Positions 44,582 through 56,250 of a DNA stretch of 64,000 nt are shown piece by piece. Numbering within the stretch: position 1 is the stretch's first letter; the number at the start of each line of letters is the position of its first letter. Origin of the DNA: Umbilicaria muhlenbergii (taxonomy: Eukaryota; Ascomycota; Lecanoromycetes; Umbilicariales; Umbilicariaceae). A program made the position numbers and the translations under genes. The stretch is taken from contig KK106983.1 in the NCBI GenBank assembly GCA_000611775.1, positions 1,512,654 through 1,576,653 on the forward strand. Direction: 5' to 3'. Below the pieces are notes generated by a model. The model was given only the letters and a program-made list of their open reading frames with translations. It was not told the origin of the DNA and searched no databases.

Positions 44582-46028
44582 ATGCTCGTTCCCCGTCCCC
44601 AAACAGCGGCCAGGCTATCACAGCGATGGCGTAATAGTCTATGCAGGCAATGCAAAAGATCGTTTACATCAGCCTTCAACATTATAGCAGGTATATAAGT
44701 ACATGAGAAGAACTGATAGAGCATATCTGCTGACCCAATCAGAGGGCGATCACGTACTTTTACAAGCCAAAAACAGCACCAAAGCCCCAGTGTTCACGAA
44801 GCGACTTCGACACGGTAGAAAAACAGAGTCTTGGTGGGGGAGTGTGGATCACACGAGCATCATAGGCAAGCGTGCCCGAGACGTCGTAGAGACTAGCAGA
44901 GGCCGAGAGATTCGAGTCAACCTCCCGACTCTTGAAGAATATGTTACCTTGACTCCTCGTATAGTCACTCCTGTAGGTTGGTGGTTTCACCTCCATGTAC
45001 TTCTGTGGCTGACGAAGACCCAGTAGATCTATCCAGCAGATGCTAATCTGATCGTATCTTTACTCGACATTCATGTCACCCCCACCGATCCTATGACAGA
45101 GGGTGATGCACCACTGGAAATTCTAGAGGCTGGTACGGGGCATGGGGCATTGAGTCTGCATTTGGCGAGAGCCATTCATGCCGCCAATCCCAGGCCTTCG
45201 TTCGATGCCAAGCGACACAATCTGATTACGGACGGAGATGCGCCATCGTCCAGTGGTGTCGATGTCTGTACCTCCAGCTTGACGCCTGATGTTCAAGCAT
45301 CCAGTTCCGACCTTGACGAATACAAGTCCCAGCGTAAAGCTGTAATTCATACCTTGGACATCTCGTCGCGCCACTCGGATCACGCCATGAAAGTCGTGGC
45401 CGGCTTCCGGCAGGGCCTTTACGCTGGTGACGTTGACTTTCACGTCGGTGATCTTTCCGAATGGATCCAAAAGCAGTTCACTGCTCGAGCTGAGTCCCAA
45501 GCAGACACAGAGGCCAAAGCGTTCTTGTCCCATATAATCCTTGACCTGCCGTCTTCCCACCGTTACATCACGCAGGCAGCATCAGCCCTGCATGTCGATG
45601 GCTGTCTCATAGTTTTTAACCCTAGTATCACGCAGATCACAAAGTGCGTTGAGAAGATACAGAAGGAGAGGCTCCCGCTTATCCTTGATCGAGTCCTTGA
45701 ACTGGGAGCTGCCATGACAGGCGGAAGGCGATGGGATGTCCGTTCCGTGAGACCAAGGGTGTTGGCCCAATCAGAGGCAGAGAAAGAGAAGGATCTCGCT
45801 ATTGCAAGCACCCTGGAAACTGATCGTTCTGAAGAGACAATTGCAGGAGGCGGAAATCTACCGGTGAACGTCGGTACTGATGGCATGGGCAGGGACGAAG
45901 AGCAGGCACAAACGCTTGACGAGCAGGAAACAGGGTGGGAAATGATTTGCAGACCTAAGGTCGGCCAGATGGTGACAGGGGGCGGCTTCTTGGGTGTATG
46001 GAAGAAGATGAGAGATCGCACAGCCTAA
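44582..46028 (+). CDS. mitochondrial tRNA (adenine-N1)-methyltransferase, Trm61/TRMT61B-like
   Basis: This is a SAM-dependent methyltransferase of the TrmI/Trm61 group, which methylates N1 of adenine 58 in tRNA. Exons are 44582-44690, 44743-44972 and 45027-46028, giving 446 residues. The first exon encodes an Arg/Ser/Gln presequence (MLVPRPQTAARLSQRW...) that predicts mitochondrial import. The next block, EGDHVLLQAKNS...KRLRHGRKTESWWGSVDH, is the family's N-terminal beta domain. IYPADANLIVSLLDIH and the SAM loop ILEAGTGHGALSLHLARAIH follow. The C-terminal 100 residues are acidic and variable. Nuclear Trm61 lacks such a presequence, so I favour the mitochondrial paralogue. The 3' end converges with the lipase 73 bp away. 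Confidence 0.86.
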
Positions 46029-46101
46029 AAACAGTGCCTGATTCATGACACTACACCCACCAGCACCAGCGCTATCCAAAACATTCCACTCTCATGGATC
46101 C

Positions 46102-47114
46102 TCAGAGCCTACTTTTCGCCCCTAATGCTTCCGTCGGCTGTTCCGCCTGTGATCCAACTCTTGCCAGTATCCAATTCCCAACGTCGTTTGCAAACGTGAC
46201 CTGGTCTTCCCCCGGCTCGGCATGCAGAACATGGTAACACCCGGCATAAACCCGAAACTCCTTATCCGTTACGTTAAGCCTCCCCATAAACCTCTCGCTA
46301 GCTTGGAAACTCGTAACTCGATCCGCATTCCCATGTCCAAGCCATATCTTACAGCCCTCCGGCATCACCCTTCCCGTATCCAACTCGTCGCCCCTATCTA
46401 ACATACCCGCCAGCCCCTCCAATGTTCCCGTATTGTGACACAGCGGATCCTTCTCCCAATTCTCCACCACCTGCTTATCCCGACAGAGATACTCCCCGTC
46501 CAACTTCTGCACCATCTGCGCATGTGGGAACAATTTCGCCGCCAACCGGCCGGCCACCACTGTAATCTTCAGAGGTTTCGAGCCATCAGCCACGGCTATA
46601 AGCGGCGCAGACGCTAGGTAGCCCGCGATATTCTTCCGCACCTCGGGCGGCCCACGGGCGGCGTATTGCAGGATTTCCCCACCGCCCATGGAGTGGCCCA
46701 TCAAGAACAGGGGTGCTTGCGCCGGGAGGAGGGATTCGAGGAAGGAGGTGATGTCTGCAAGGACTTGGGTCGTTGGGCCTGTAAGACCCTTCTCCGAAGG
46801 CTTCTGTACGGAGCGGCCCCAGCCGCGTTGGTCGAAGGCGTGGACTTGTATTGAGCGGGCGGCCAGCCTGTCGAAGAAGGGGCCGTAGGAGGTGTTGCAG
46901 TGGTCGCTGAAGCCATGGATGAAGATCAAGATTGCGATGGGAGGGGTGTCAGACTGTGAATATGAAGGGAGACGTTAGTGCTTGCTGTTCGATGCCCAGT
47001 TGGGGATTGGGGGGGATGAGGGTTGCGCTGAGGGGGGAAACGAACTTTCCATGTTTTGGTGTAGAGCTTTTTGCCATCTTTAGCCGTGTGCCAACCGTCT
47101 TCGGTCGCTGCCAT
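46102..47114 (-). CDS. monoacylglycerol lipase-like alpha/beta hydrolase
   Basis: This serine hydrolase is of the MGL/YJU3 group and splits monoacylglycerol to fatty acid and glycerol. Minus-strand exons 47114-47046 and 46953-46102 give 306 residues. It shows the oxyanion strand FIHGFSDH, the nucleophile elbow GHSMGGG (Ser near 125), a cap region, and a C-terminal HVLHAEPG-type stretch with the catalytic His; the Asp is probably in the LGHGNADRVTS segment. The last three residues are Ser-Arg-Leu, an accepted type 1 peroxisomal signal variant, so it may be partly peroxisomal or on lipid droplets. It is divergent from the LYR gene. Confidence 0.9.
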
Positions 47115-47488
47115 TGCTGCAGTAGATAACGAGATTGTTTCGAGGCTCCACGGGCTTAGGCGCTACTTTGTCGACTTACCACAGGCGTGTGCTGTTAGAC
47201 ACGGTCGATTGCGGTTCAGCGCAGTATACAGCTTCTCAGCTTCTTGCTGCTGAAGCTGGAAATGGCATTGCTTAGGGAAGGAATAAGGTCTGTATTTAAG
47301 GGGAGCCGGGATCCAGCAGGCGTCGGTCGTCAGGCCTGCATTCAGCTCAGCTCAGCTGCGTGGGCGTTATCGACAAGGAAGCCGGACGCTACGGTAAGGC
47401 TGAAGCTTTTCGCCGAGGTCAGTGCTTTCTCCCCACATTCCACCTGTGCCACCGTCCGTCACAACTTTCTGCACCACACATCTCATTG
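47115..47488. promoter_or_regulatory. bidirectional promoter of lipase and LYR genes
   Basis: The 374 bp between the two starts contain a direct AGCTC/AGCTG-rich patch near 47346-47358 but no site I can name. Confidence 0.45.
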
Positions 47489-47942
47489 ATGATGGCTGCA
47501 GCCAATCCTGCCCTCCGTCAGCAGGTTCTCAGCATCTATAAAGGTATAAGTTATTAGGAGGCTCTACAGAAACATTCATCAACTACAGCTACTAACGTTA
47601 TGGAACGCCCAGAGCTTCTGTACTTAGGTCGGGAGTACCCTTTGGGCTACTCGTACTTTAAGCCACGGCTACATAAGGCCTTTGCAAGTCAAGCAGGTCT
47701 CAAAGACGAGGAAGAGATTAAGAAGGGGATTGAGAGGGCAGAATTTGTCAAAAAAGGTCAGCACTAATTACAAGCAAAAGACTTTTCCGCCCCAAACACG
47801 CTGACAGCCAGGTCGTGTACAGAGGTGGAAGCATTGTCAGTCCAAATTCCTTCTCCAAAACACCAGTCCTTTCTGACGAAGCCACCTTAGATACTACCTG
47901 AAACGCTATCGAACCTTACGCCAGCGTTATGAGAAGACCTGA
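47489..47942 (+). CDS. LYR-motif protein, ETFRF1/LYRM5-like
   Basis: This small mitochondrial LYR protein resembles human ETFRF1, which removes FAD from electron-transfer flavoprotein. Exons are 47489-47543, 47613-47756, 47823-47835 and 47891-47942, giving 87 residues. The third exon has only 13 nt. The product reads [20 protein letters not shown], then [13 protein letters not shown], a charged helix, [23 protein letters not shown] and a short tail, matching the ETFRF1 pattern block by block. The first intron has a perfect TACTAAC branch site. An alternative ATG lies one codon in. No single open frame is longer than about 50 codons, so frame-based gene finding will miss it. The 3' end is 15 bp from the next gene's stop. 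Confidence 0.88.
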
Positions 47943-47957
47943 TGCGCCTTTCGCATC

Positions 47958-49325
47958 CTATTCGAAGACCTCTGCCCTCTTCCGGCCCCACCAAGCGCCG
48001 ACCTCCAAACATTCGCCATTCGCGGTCCCGTTTTGCTCCAACAGATTCGTAGTCATGCTCGACCACCATCGATCCCATTCATCCTGCCGCTTCCCGCTCG
48101 CCTCCTTCAGCATGGGCTCCAGACTCTCAATGAATTGAACCACGGTCAACAAAGCAGTGCGTCGCAGGGCAGCTTGGTCCTGCGTCAGGATTTTCCGCTC
48201 CGCTCGCAGGCCTTTTATCTTTGAATGCCTCTTCTCGCGGCTGTCCTGCTTCTGGTTCGCAGATCCGATCCCTCCCCGTTCCCATCGGATATCCCCAAGC
48301 GGAATCGCAATTCTGCGGCTGCCAAGATCCATGAGCACATCTGGACTACTGGAGAAGGCAAAGGCAGTCGACGCGCACGGTACGGGCGACAATCTCCGTT
48401 TATCGAGCGCCTTTTGCGCCCAGTCGTTATAATCCTGCAAGTATTTGTTCTGTGCCGTGGCGAATGCGGTACTTGAAGATATCAGATACGTTGCTGTGGC
48501 CTGCGCCTGTTCTAAATCGTCCTCTGACAAGCCTGGAGCTTTCGATGAGTGCGGGAGAAGGTTTCGAAAGATGTGATCAGAATCCCAGACCTCAAGCACA
48601 CCTCCTGGTTTAAGGATCCGCAATGGCTCGTCCAGCGAAGCGACCTGCAGTTCCACAGCGGCTGTACAAAAGCTGGTATCCTTGACAAATACAAAATCGA
48701 ATTCTTCATCGGGGAAAGGTAATGGCAGCTTTCGCAGGTCATGCTGTATGAATCGCCAGTCTATACCTTGTTGCTTCAAATCAGGCGCAAGAGGTGCAAT
48801 ATCCAATCCCGTGAAAGAGATGTTCGAATAACCCCGGTGCTTGAAATACTGATGGCACTCCGACGACCATAACGCAGACCCACAAGCTATTTCCAACACT
48901 TTCTTCGGCGGTGTGTCTTCCAAAGAAGGGCAGCAAAACGGTGCGCCATAGACCTGCAGTAGCAGCAGTGTGCGCAGGCTCTGTCGGTGCAGCTCTGCCA
49001 GGTCGACCGGTAGTGGGTAGGGGAGCGTTGGGTCCCGGAGGAATCTGCGCGCATGCCGATAGGTGAAGGGATTCGTCATGTAGTCGATGGGCGTTTTGGG
49101 GCTTGGGACGCTAGAGTGCGATTTGAAGGGAGTGAAGTCGGAATCCGAACGCGACGCTGATTCCCCCGTGGTCACATTCTTGCGATCGATGTAGTTACTG
49201 AAACTCTGCCCAGCCGGCACCTTGGTTTTGACCAGTCTCGTACCGGGATGCGGCTGCAGTATTCGGTCGTAGGGCGTAATGCCATTGAGTCGCTCCGCTG
49301 TTGGATTAACTAGCCATCCCTCCAT
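47958..49325 (-). CDS. SAM-dependent methyltransferase of unknown substrate
   Basis: This intronless gene encodes 455 residues, starting at the first ATG. A class I methyltransferase core follows a 130-residue N-terminal region: motif I is VLEIACGSALWSSECHQYF (about 143-161), with TGLDIAPLAPDL next, then WRFIQHDLRKLPLPFPDEEFDFVFVKD and RILKPGGVLEVWDSDHIFR. This layout is common in fungal UbiE/Lae-like and orphan methyltransferases. The C-terminal 150 residues are helical and include a Trp-rich segment (DEWDRWWSSM). I cannot name the substrate. Neighbouring genes give no hint of a biosynthetic cluster. Confidence 0.82.
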   Translation of the reverse strand: MEGWLVNPTAERLNGITPYDRILQPHPGTRLVKTKVPAGQSFSNYIDRKNVTTGESASRSDSDFTPFKSHSSVPSPKTPIDYMTNPFTYRHARRFLRDPTLPYPLPVDLAELHRQSLRTLLLLQVYGAPFCCPSLEDTPPKKVLEIACGSALWSSECHQYFKHRGYSNISFTGLDIAPLAPDLKQQGIDWRFIQHDLRKLPLPFPDEEFDFVFVKDTSFCTAAVELQVASLDEPLRILKPGGVLEVWDSDHIFRNLLPHSSKAPGLSEDDLEQAQATATYLISSSTAFATAQNKYLQDYNDWAQKALDKRRLSPVPCASTAFAFSSSPDVLMDLGSRRIAIPLGDIRWERGGIGSANQKQDSREKRHSKIKGLRAERKILTQDQAALRRTALLTVVQFIESLEPMLKEASGKRQDEWDRWWSSMTTNLLEQNGTANGECLEVGAWWGRKRAEVFE

Positions 49326-50937
49326 ATTAACCAGGGATCCAGCTAGAGTTCCGAGTCACCTATGCTTGATGTGGACACGGGTGGGGATGTCGGATCATGG
49401 TTCAGCCATGATAAGGTTATGCCGGTTGATACTCGTACCAACACACGACTGGCCTGGAGAGGGAAGAATTAGCAAGGCCAAGAAAGGGAATTCAGGAGAA
49501 CGTGGAGAAGGCGGGCAGAGGGCAGGAAGGTGTACGGTGTATGTTGGCCTGTGCCAGAGGCTCGGAGGGGTATCCGTAGTGCATTTTGGACGAGGGCGAG
49601 CCAGTCCGTGTCCCTTTGGGCAGCCCCTGAATGTGAGAACATACGGTACGGTACCCTATCGTGGGGGTTCGCGATTCCGTGGGCTCAGACTTTACAAGTA
49701 ATCAATGCTCCAAGGAAGACAAGATCCTGCCGTGATTGTGTGCAGACTGCACGTTCCTGCGCTGCCGAGGCGTGCAGTCTGATGGTTACACGATGAAGGA
49801 GAAGCTTTCTTGGTCGACCATCGGTTGCAATCGAGGAAGCTTGGTGGACATCTCAGGGGCCATCTACCACAAACGTAATCATGTAGGTCAGAGAACCAAT
49901 TGTTTAATCGTTCAATGAACACTCCGGAGTAGCGTAGTTGTAGCGAATAGAGGTGTAGGAAGAAAAGACGTCCTTCTAACGATGCAGTGAAGGATGCCAT
50001 GTGCGCATTCGCATTACATTCGCATCTACATTCGCATCTACATTCGCATCTACATTCGCATTGATCGTCTGCACCTTAGCATCTCAGCGTACCTGACACC
50101 CGTAGCCTGCCCGAAAGGTGACGCATGGTCGAACAGGCCTCTTCACCGTCCGAGTGCCTTAGGACAGAGTGCAAAACTCCTGAGACTGCATACATGTATT
50201 CGCTCGCAATTATGATCGAAATCTTTAAATATGCCGATGTGCGCTGCTTAGTCATCTGGCACGTGAGTGGTCGAATTTGGAGCAGCTAGCATCGATGCGG
50301 CTTGCCAGGACCCGGAACCGCAATGCTCCTGGCATAGCTCTCAAGAGACAGAGCCAGCCAAAGCGACAACACCGACACCCCGATCCATACCGCGAGAGCC
50401 AACCGACATACTGGAGGTCCTGCAGAAAGATACATGAAGGCTTTTCTGGCGTTCTCGTGAGTCCCTGCTTCTTGAAACCCCAGCCTGCTCGACTGCAGTA
50501 ACAACTGTGTTCCCCCATGAGTATGAATTATAGACGTCGCCGCTGACGACGCATCATTCGCCAGCTCAGATAGCACCTTCCCCTGGAAAACATCTCCAAC
50601 CTTGGACTATCAGTCACCACGTTGTGAATCGAACACCATCGAAGATTCAAGGACCACACATTCATCCCCTTCGCTTCCTCGTGTCACCGGAGTGTACATG
50701 CTTCACAACACGCGGGTACACCACGTATATAAGTGTCGGCCTTTTATCAACATCAAAGCGAAACGCTCTGTAGATGAGGACAGGCACGAAGCTATTCCAT
50801 GTTCAAACGAAGACGGATAAGAAAGCCCCTCTTTCCACCGCAAACCTAAACCCACCACTGTCAATCTTAGATCGCTACGAACACCTCAGACATTGGAACC
50901 CTGTCTACGCCCTAAGTTATCTCATTTGGCCCATTAG
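49326..50937. other. intergenic upstream of CCR4
   Basis: Both flanking genes start outward from this region. Apart from a 12-bp minisatellite I see no gene or RNA. Frames reach about 140 codons but lack domains. Confidence 0.45.
50004..50062. repeat. 12-bp minisatellite
   Basis: The unit acattcgcatct occurs about four times with degenerate edges (gcattcgcatt). Confidence 0.85.
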
Positions 50938-53276
50938 ATGGCAGATGGTTCCTACCGCTACCAGCAGCAGCCTGGGGCTGGGCAGTTCTACTACCCACAG
51001 CACAATCAACAGAACCATCATCAACGCCAATTAGCCCGCAACGGGTCGCCTGTCAACAGCGGAAGAACTGGCTATAACAACGACACTCCTTCACCCTCCC
51101 GCTCTCCGGTCTCGCAATCGTCCTCCCAGAACCCTTTCGGTATGTTCAACCAAGGCCATCAACAAGGGCAACATGTTATGATGAACGGAGGGAATGGCCA
51201 TCAGCGGTATATGCAGATGAACATGACCCATAAGTACCAGCACCAACCGCACCAACAACATCACAATCAACAAAATCATCATCACCAGCAGAACCATGGC
51301 GGGGGGCACGGAGGCATCGGGCATCAGCACACCTTCTCCTCCAGTACTATGTCAACCTCTACGCCTCACTTTACTCCTAGCACCCTTCACAATGGCACAC
51401 AGAACGGCAATCAGGGAAATGTGGGTGAGAATGTTAGCGAGCACTGGCAGCAGCAATTACAACTGCTTGCAGAATCGAGACAGACGGTGTCGCAACCCCA
51501 CCACCATTGCAAAAAGGATGGCCCTTTTAGGACGAATAAGGGGGGCAGCCAAAATTCCGTTGATGACGAGCCGAGAGAAGACACAACGGAGGAGCGGAAT
51601 CGTGCCACCACGAACGGCGAAATCCGAAGACAAGATTGGGCTGCTATGGATCTCAGTGGTCAAGGTCTCCGAGCCGTCGCGCCCATGCTGTTTTCCGCCT
51701 ACACTTTCCTCGACAAGCTGTACATCGACAATAATAAGCTCACACATCTCCCTCCTACTATCGGTCGGCTGAAGAACCTCAGCCTCTTGAACGCTTCAAA
51801 CAACGAGCTCTTGGAACTTCCCGAAGAGATTGGCATGCTTGTCAATCTCAGATCGTTGCTGGTCTTCGACAACAATCTTCATACACTGCCCTTCGAGATT
51901 GGGTATCTTTACCAGCTTGAAACACTTGGCATTGAGGGAAACCCTCTCAATGATGATTTGAAAGCGGAGATCGTGCAGAACGGGACCAGATCGCTTGTCA
52001 ACCATCTCAAAGAGAATACCGAAGGTAAGCCAGCGTCTGTAGCGTGTCTGACCTTCTTACTTGCTGATCTCCTCCAGCTGGTCCTCCACCAATCGACCGA
52101 GACTGGCACGTCATTGATGACACTCCCGCTGCAGAGAAATTCTCAGTCCTCACATATAACATTCTTTGTGACAAAGCCGCTACGACAGCGCAGTACGGGT
52201 ATACTCCGTCGCTTGCGCTATCCTGGGAGTATCGTAGAGACATCATTCTCCGTGAGATCAAGGATCGAAATGCCGACTTTGTGTGCTTGCAAGAAGTGGA
52301 GATGGAAAGCTACAATGACTTCTTTAGGAGGGAATTGGCGTTCAACGACTACAAGGGCATTTTCTGGCCGAGATCGAGAGCGCGGACAATGCCGGAGAAA
52401 GAGGCAAAGCTCGTCGATGGGTGTGCCACTTTTTATAAAAGTGCCAAGTACGTGTGTCTTGACAAGCAGGTGATCGATTTCGCCAACATTGCCATCAACC
52501 GACCGGACATGAAGGGCGAACATGATATCTTCAACCGGGTTATGCCTCGTGACCATATTGCGGTGGTTACCTTCTTCGAGAATCGACTTACCGGTTCAAG
52601 GATTATAGTCGCGAACGCTCACATCTTCTGGGACCAGGCTTACGCAGATGTCAAGCTCGTTCAGGTTGCTATTCTGATGGAGCAAGTAACGTTGCTTGCC
52701 AACAAGTGGGCCAAGCATCCTCCTTGCACGGATAAAGTCGCCTTCCGGCACTCGGAGCCAGACGGTGATACTGATGACGAATCTCCCGAGGAGCCACCCG
52801 CAGAACCCGGTCCATCTCTCGAGTACTCGAGTGGATCCCAAATACCTCTCATCGTCTGTGGCGACTTCAACTCCACGGATGCGTCTGGCGTTTACGACCT
52901 CCTCGCCCATGGCAGCCTACCCAGCAATCATTCCGACCTCGCAAATCGGGGCTATGGGAACTTCACCCGCGACGGTATTACTCACCCGTTCAGTCTCAAA
53001 TCGGCCTACAGTAACATCGGGGAGCTGAGCTTCACCAATTACACGCCAGGTTTCGTCGGTGTGATTGATTACATCTGGTACTCGACAAACGCCCTGCAGG
53101 TCACGGCATTGCTTGGTGCAGTGGACGAAGATTATTTACAGAAAGTACCTGGTTTTCCCAACCACCATTTCCCTAGTGATCACCTGGCATTGCAGGCGTG
53201 TTTCTCGGTCAAACCTCGAAAGGAGCGGAAGGTTGTCGAGGCGGATTTTGGGCCACAGCGGGAGAGGAGGAATTAA
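50938..53276 (+). CDS. CCR4: CCR4-NOT deadenylase catalytic subunit Ccr4
   Basis: This is the main cytoplasmic poly(A)-shortening exonuclease. Exons 50938-52024 and 52078-53276 give 761 residues. The N-terminal 215 residues are Gln/His/Asn-rich and disordered. A leucine-rich repeat domain lies at about 235-350 (DLSGQGLRAV..., LTHLPPTIGRLKNLSLLNASNN), which binds the NOT scaffold through Caf1. The endonuclease/exonuclease/phosphatase domain fills about 370-735: LTYNILCD, CLQEVE (metal Glu), ANAHIFWD, CGDFNSTDASGVYDLL and PSDHLAL (catalytic Asp/His). All active-site residues are present. An acidic insert with DTDDESPEEPPAEP sits before the CGDFNS strand, as in other filamentous fungi. Confidence 0.95.
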
Positions 53277-54921
53277 TCAAGCTGCGGGCCGACGACTAAT
53301 ATCTCGACGAATCTGTACCTAACTTTTTGCTTTGACGGCTCGCGCATGCTTTCCTTCCCACCAGGCGACCCGGCGGTTCTTGGAAAACCCTTACAATGGC
53401 GGGCGTCACCTTATTTTCCTGATGCTGGGTTGGCAGAATCATGGTGTTCTGGGTGTACCGTGCATCTTTTGTCTTTTTTTTTCCATGTATTAACTGGGCA
53501 CGGGAAGGACGCTGTTCTTCCTCTTCGCCAAGCGCTGCTGCGAGACGAGCGTTTCTTCACTCCGTTTCGGTTGGGAATTGTCATTCAGATAGCAGTAGGT
53601 AGTTCAAGGGTATGTTTCCTGACCATCTGGTCTGCATGCTCTGGCAATGGACCTTGGTCACATCGAACGCTTTGACACATTCTCCCTGCAGGATGTCATA
53701 CTCTGCTCTGTTTTATGATCTGGCACGGAATGATGTAGCCATCTCTGTTCCTCCAAGAGAGTTGCGGGATATTGCAGCAGGCCTGTGCACGATTGTCCAG
53801 CCTCACGTCGTATCTGGGCATCTCCCATGGCCCTTCCGAGCATTTCCCCGGATCCCTTACAGTAGCATCTCTGCCCGCCCCGATCTGATAGGGTCCCCGT
53901 TCCTGTCCTTGCCCGGGTGCGGCCAGCCACTACCGTCGGACAAGGACCTACCTGCCAGGTGTAGCGACAAACATCCCGCTAGCCGGCATCATGTCAAACC
54001 GGAGAGAGGCAAGCTCGATGCGGTGGTCTGAACGGATGTGTGCATTCCTCGGTAGAGGTATAGGCGTGCCAGTCACAGCGAAGCGGGCCAGGGCCGAACC
54101 GTGCATTTGCGGGGAGAGGGTGCCTCATGCTGGATTTGGAATGGTGATGGATCTGGAGAAGGCGTTTCGAAATAGCAGTGCCTTGTCGGGATGCCTTCTT
54201 TTAACGTGGCCGGTCTCGGGCCTGGGGTTCTTTCGGCCCCTCGCCATGCCGTTCGACATGACTCTCTACCTTGGTCTGTACCTGATTGTATCTTACCTGT
54301 GTAGGTAAAACGTATGGCGCATCGCAGCGGACGGGCCTTCAGTATTTATCAAGGTTCATCGTTCAAAGCATCGCGATTCGAGATGAGACGGTTTAACCGG
54401 CCCCCGTCAAATCAAATTACTCCGTGGCATGTATGCAAGATCAAGGTCGATCTTGGTCCTCCAGGCCAGGGGAATATTATCGAGCCCGGGGGATGCATTC
54501 TCCACTCCTTCGAGTACACGAACGGTGAAACGAGATGAGCCAACATCACAAATGCCACTCTCACGCATGATGCGAATAGAAGCCAGAGTTTGATTACGAT
54601 AAGACTACCGGATGCGGCGCTGGAATGAGGGTGGCCTGAGGGACCCAGTTGTGCCGACTCAGCCAATCTCATTCGCGTGGAAAGGTACAGTTGGGAGTAA
54701 GGCTGAATGCGTGCGAAAAGGCAAATGACTGGGTCTCGTCTCTTCCGTCGCAGTCGGGGATTATTCCTGCTGACAACCCTCGCAAATGCTGTGGTGCTGC
54801 TGAAACATCCCGCTGCTGTCGCGGGCGCCGTGCAGCCAGCGAGCAGGGCCGCCGATCTCCCAACAGCCGCAGCTTCAGACGTGTGAGTGCGATGGCGCGT
54901 GAGGACGTCGGCCAGGATGGA

Positions 54922-54976
54922 GGAGCGGGGAGACGGGGAGACGGGGAGACGGGGGAGACGGGGGAGACGGGGAGAG
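54922..54976. repeat. GGGGAGAC minisatellite
   Basis: The 8-10 bp unit GGGGAGAC(GG) recurs about six times. It is strongly purine-rich on the plus strand. Confidence 0.85.
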
Positions 54977-55374
54977 TTGTTCGGACGAGCCAGACGGCGC
55001 TGGTCAGTCTCCTTGGGGCACGGTAACGGTTGGGATGAGTCAGGTATTAGGCTCGAACCGGCTCCAAGTGGCTCGTTCGCGGCGAGCGTGTGGGTACCGA
55101 GTCCGAGGTGGAAGGGGAAGTGTTCTGGCTGATCTGGCTGCTGGTCGCTTGGCCGCCGAGTGCATCGGACCAATGGGCGGCGATGGAAGAAGGCTAGAAG
55201 TGGTAGAAGGAAAACCCGAGTGGATCTCATTCCACTCGGACGTTTTTGAGTTGCAAGGGTTCGACATCCTTGCGCCCACCCGCTCCAATGCCCAACTCAG
55301 CTCTGGCGGAGCAGAAGAAGCTTCTTTGTGACTGCCTTACGGCCTGCTCCAAGGCGGCCAAACAATCCTGTCCA

Positions 55375-55411
55375 CCCTCGACCCTCGACCCTCGACCCTC
55401 GACCCTCGACC
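55375..55411. repeat. CCCTCGA heptamer repeat
   Basis: The unit ccctcga is repeated five times without interruption, followed by a related ccgccaacactcgactcgac stretch. Confidence 0.85.
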
Positions 55412-56250
55412 CGCCAACACTCGACTCGACCCCGTGCAATTCTCGCCTCGCCACCACTGGCTCTGCGGTCGTCTTCTCTAATGTTCCCATCACTTCCTGG
55501 TCTGATTACTCTCGCTGTCGCTGTCCTGGACGTCGGGCGTACGTGCTAGCATCCACTGCTGCTCCTTGCGCGCCTCGACCGTCAGGACGATTCCCCAGTA
55601 CATACCGGATGTTGTGCGTAGAGCCTAACTCGTGTGTGCGACGCCGGCGCCGCTGCATTCCACCTGTGCAAACGAAAATAATATCAAGACCGTCACGGAC
55701 ACTGTGGTGGGGGTCCCGATAACTGTTCATAGGGAGGTTCGCGGAGAGGAGGACTTCTGCTCCCGGAGGCGTTGTGCCGCATTAAAAGACCACGAATTCT
55801 TTTTTTGGTCGCCTGCCTTTTCTTCTATCGAGGCTTGCTTCAGGCTCTTACCCGGTCTCTGGAATCGTGCGTCGCCCATTTGCGCTGCAAATCTTCCCCC
55901 GTGATCTGCGAACGGTGCGATGATGCGTGGATGACCTCGTCGGCGCGACAACCCAGGCAACGACTCACCCCTCGTCGCGGTTGAGCTACAACTCACTTCG
56001 CCCGACATTCCTGACCGTCCATTCATCTTCTCAGCCAGGAAATCCACCTAGCGTTGTTACAGGACCATTGTTCGACGGCCGGCACGGCTACGCTGCTGGA
56101 GACGCCTGCTCGCAAATATCAAAACAGGCTAGGGAACTACAAACTCTTCTGTTTGCTACTCTCAAGTCCCTCGTGGGCAAGCACACGGTCACATTTCAGC
56201 ATACCCCAGGATCTATAATCTTATCCTTCAAAGCCCGGTCGCTAGCCGTG

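Larger units (their letters stand above)
53277..56250. other. 3-kb intergenic region upstream of the phosphodiesterase
   Basis: I see no confident gene. An ATG frame at 53991-54308 (105 codons) has a hydrophobic end but no family. A 272-codon minus frame at 55230-54412 is Pro/Arg/Ser-rich and spans a minisatellite; I treat it as chance. Two minisatellites are listed separately. The last 500 bp probably hold a long 5' UTR for the phosphodiesterase. Confidence 0.45.

Noticed and set aside
50004-50062. CRISPR-like array
   Set aside because: Units are 12 bp with no spacers; it is a simple minisatellite in a eukaryotic genome.
53991-54308. 105-codon ATG frame between CCR4 and the phosphodiesterase
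   Set aside because: No family signature, mixed composition, no supporting neighbour; kept only as a note in the intergenic entry.
54412-55230. 272-codon minus-strand ATG frame
   Set aside because: Pro/Arg/Ser-rich composition, crosses the GGGGAGAC minisatellite, and has no domain. A high-GC stretch with few stops explains it.
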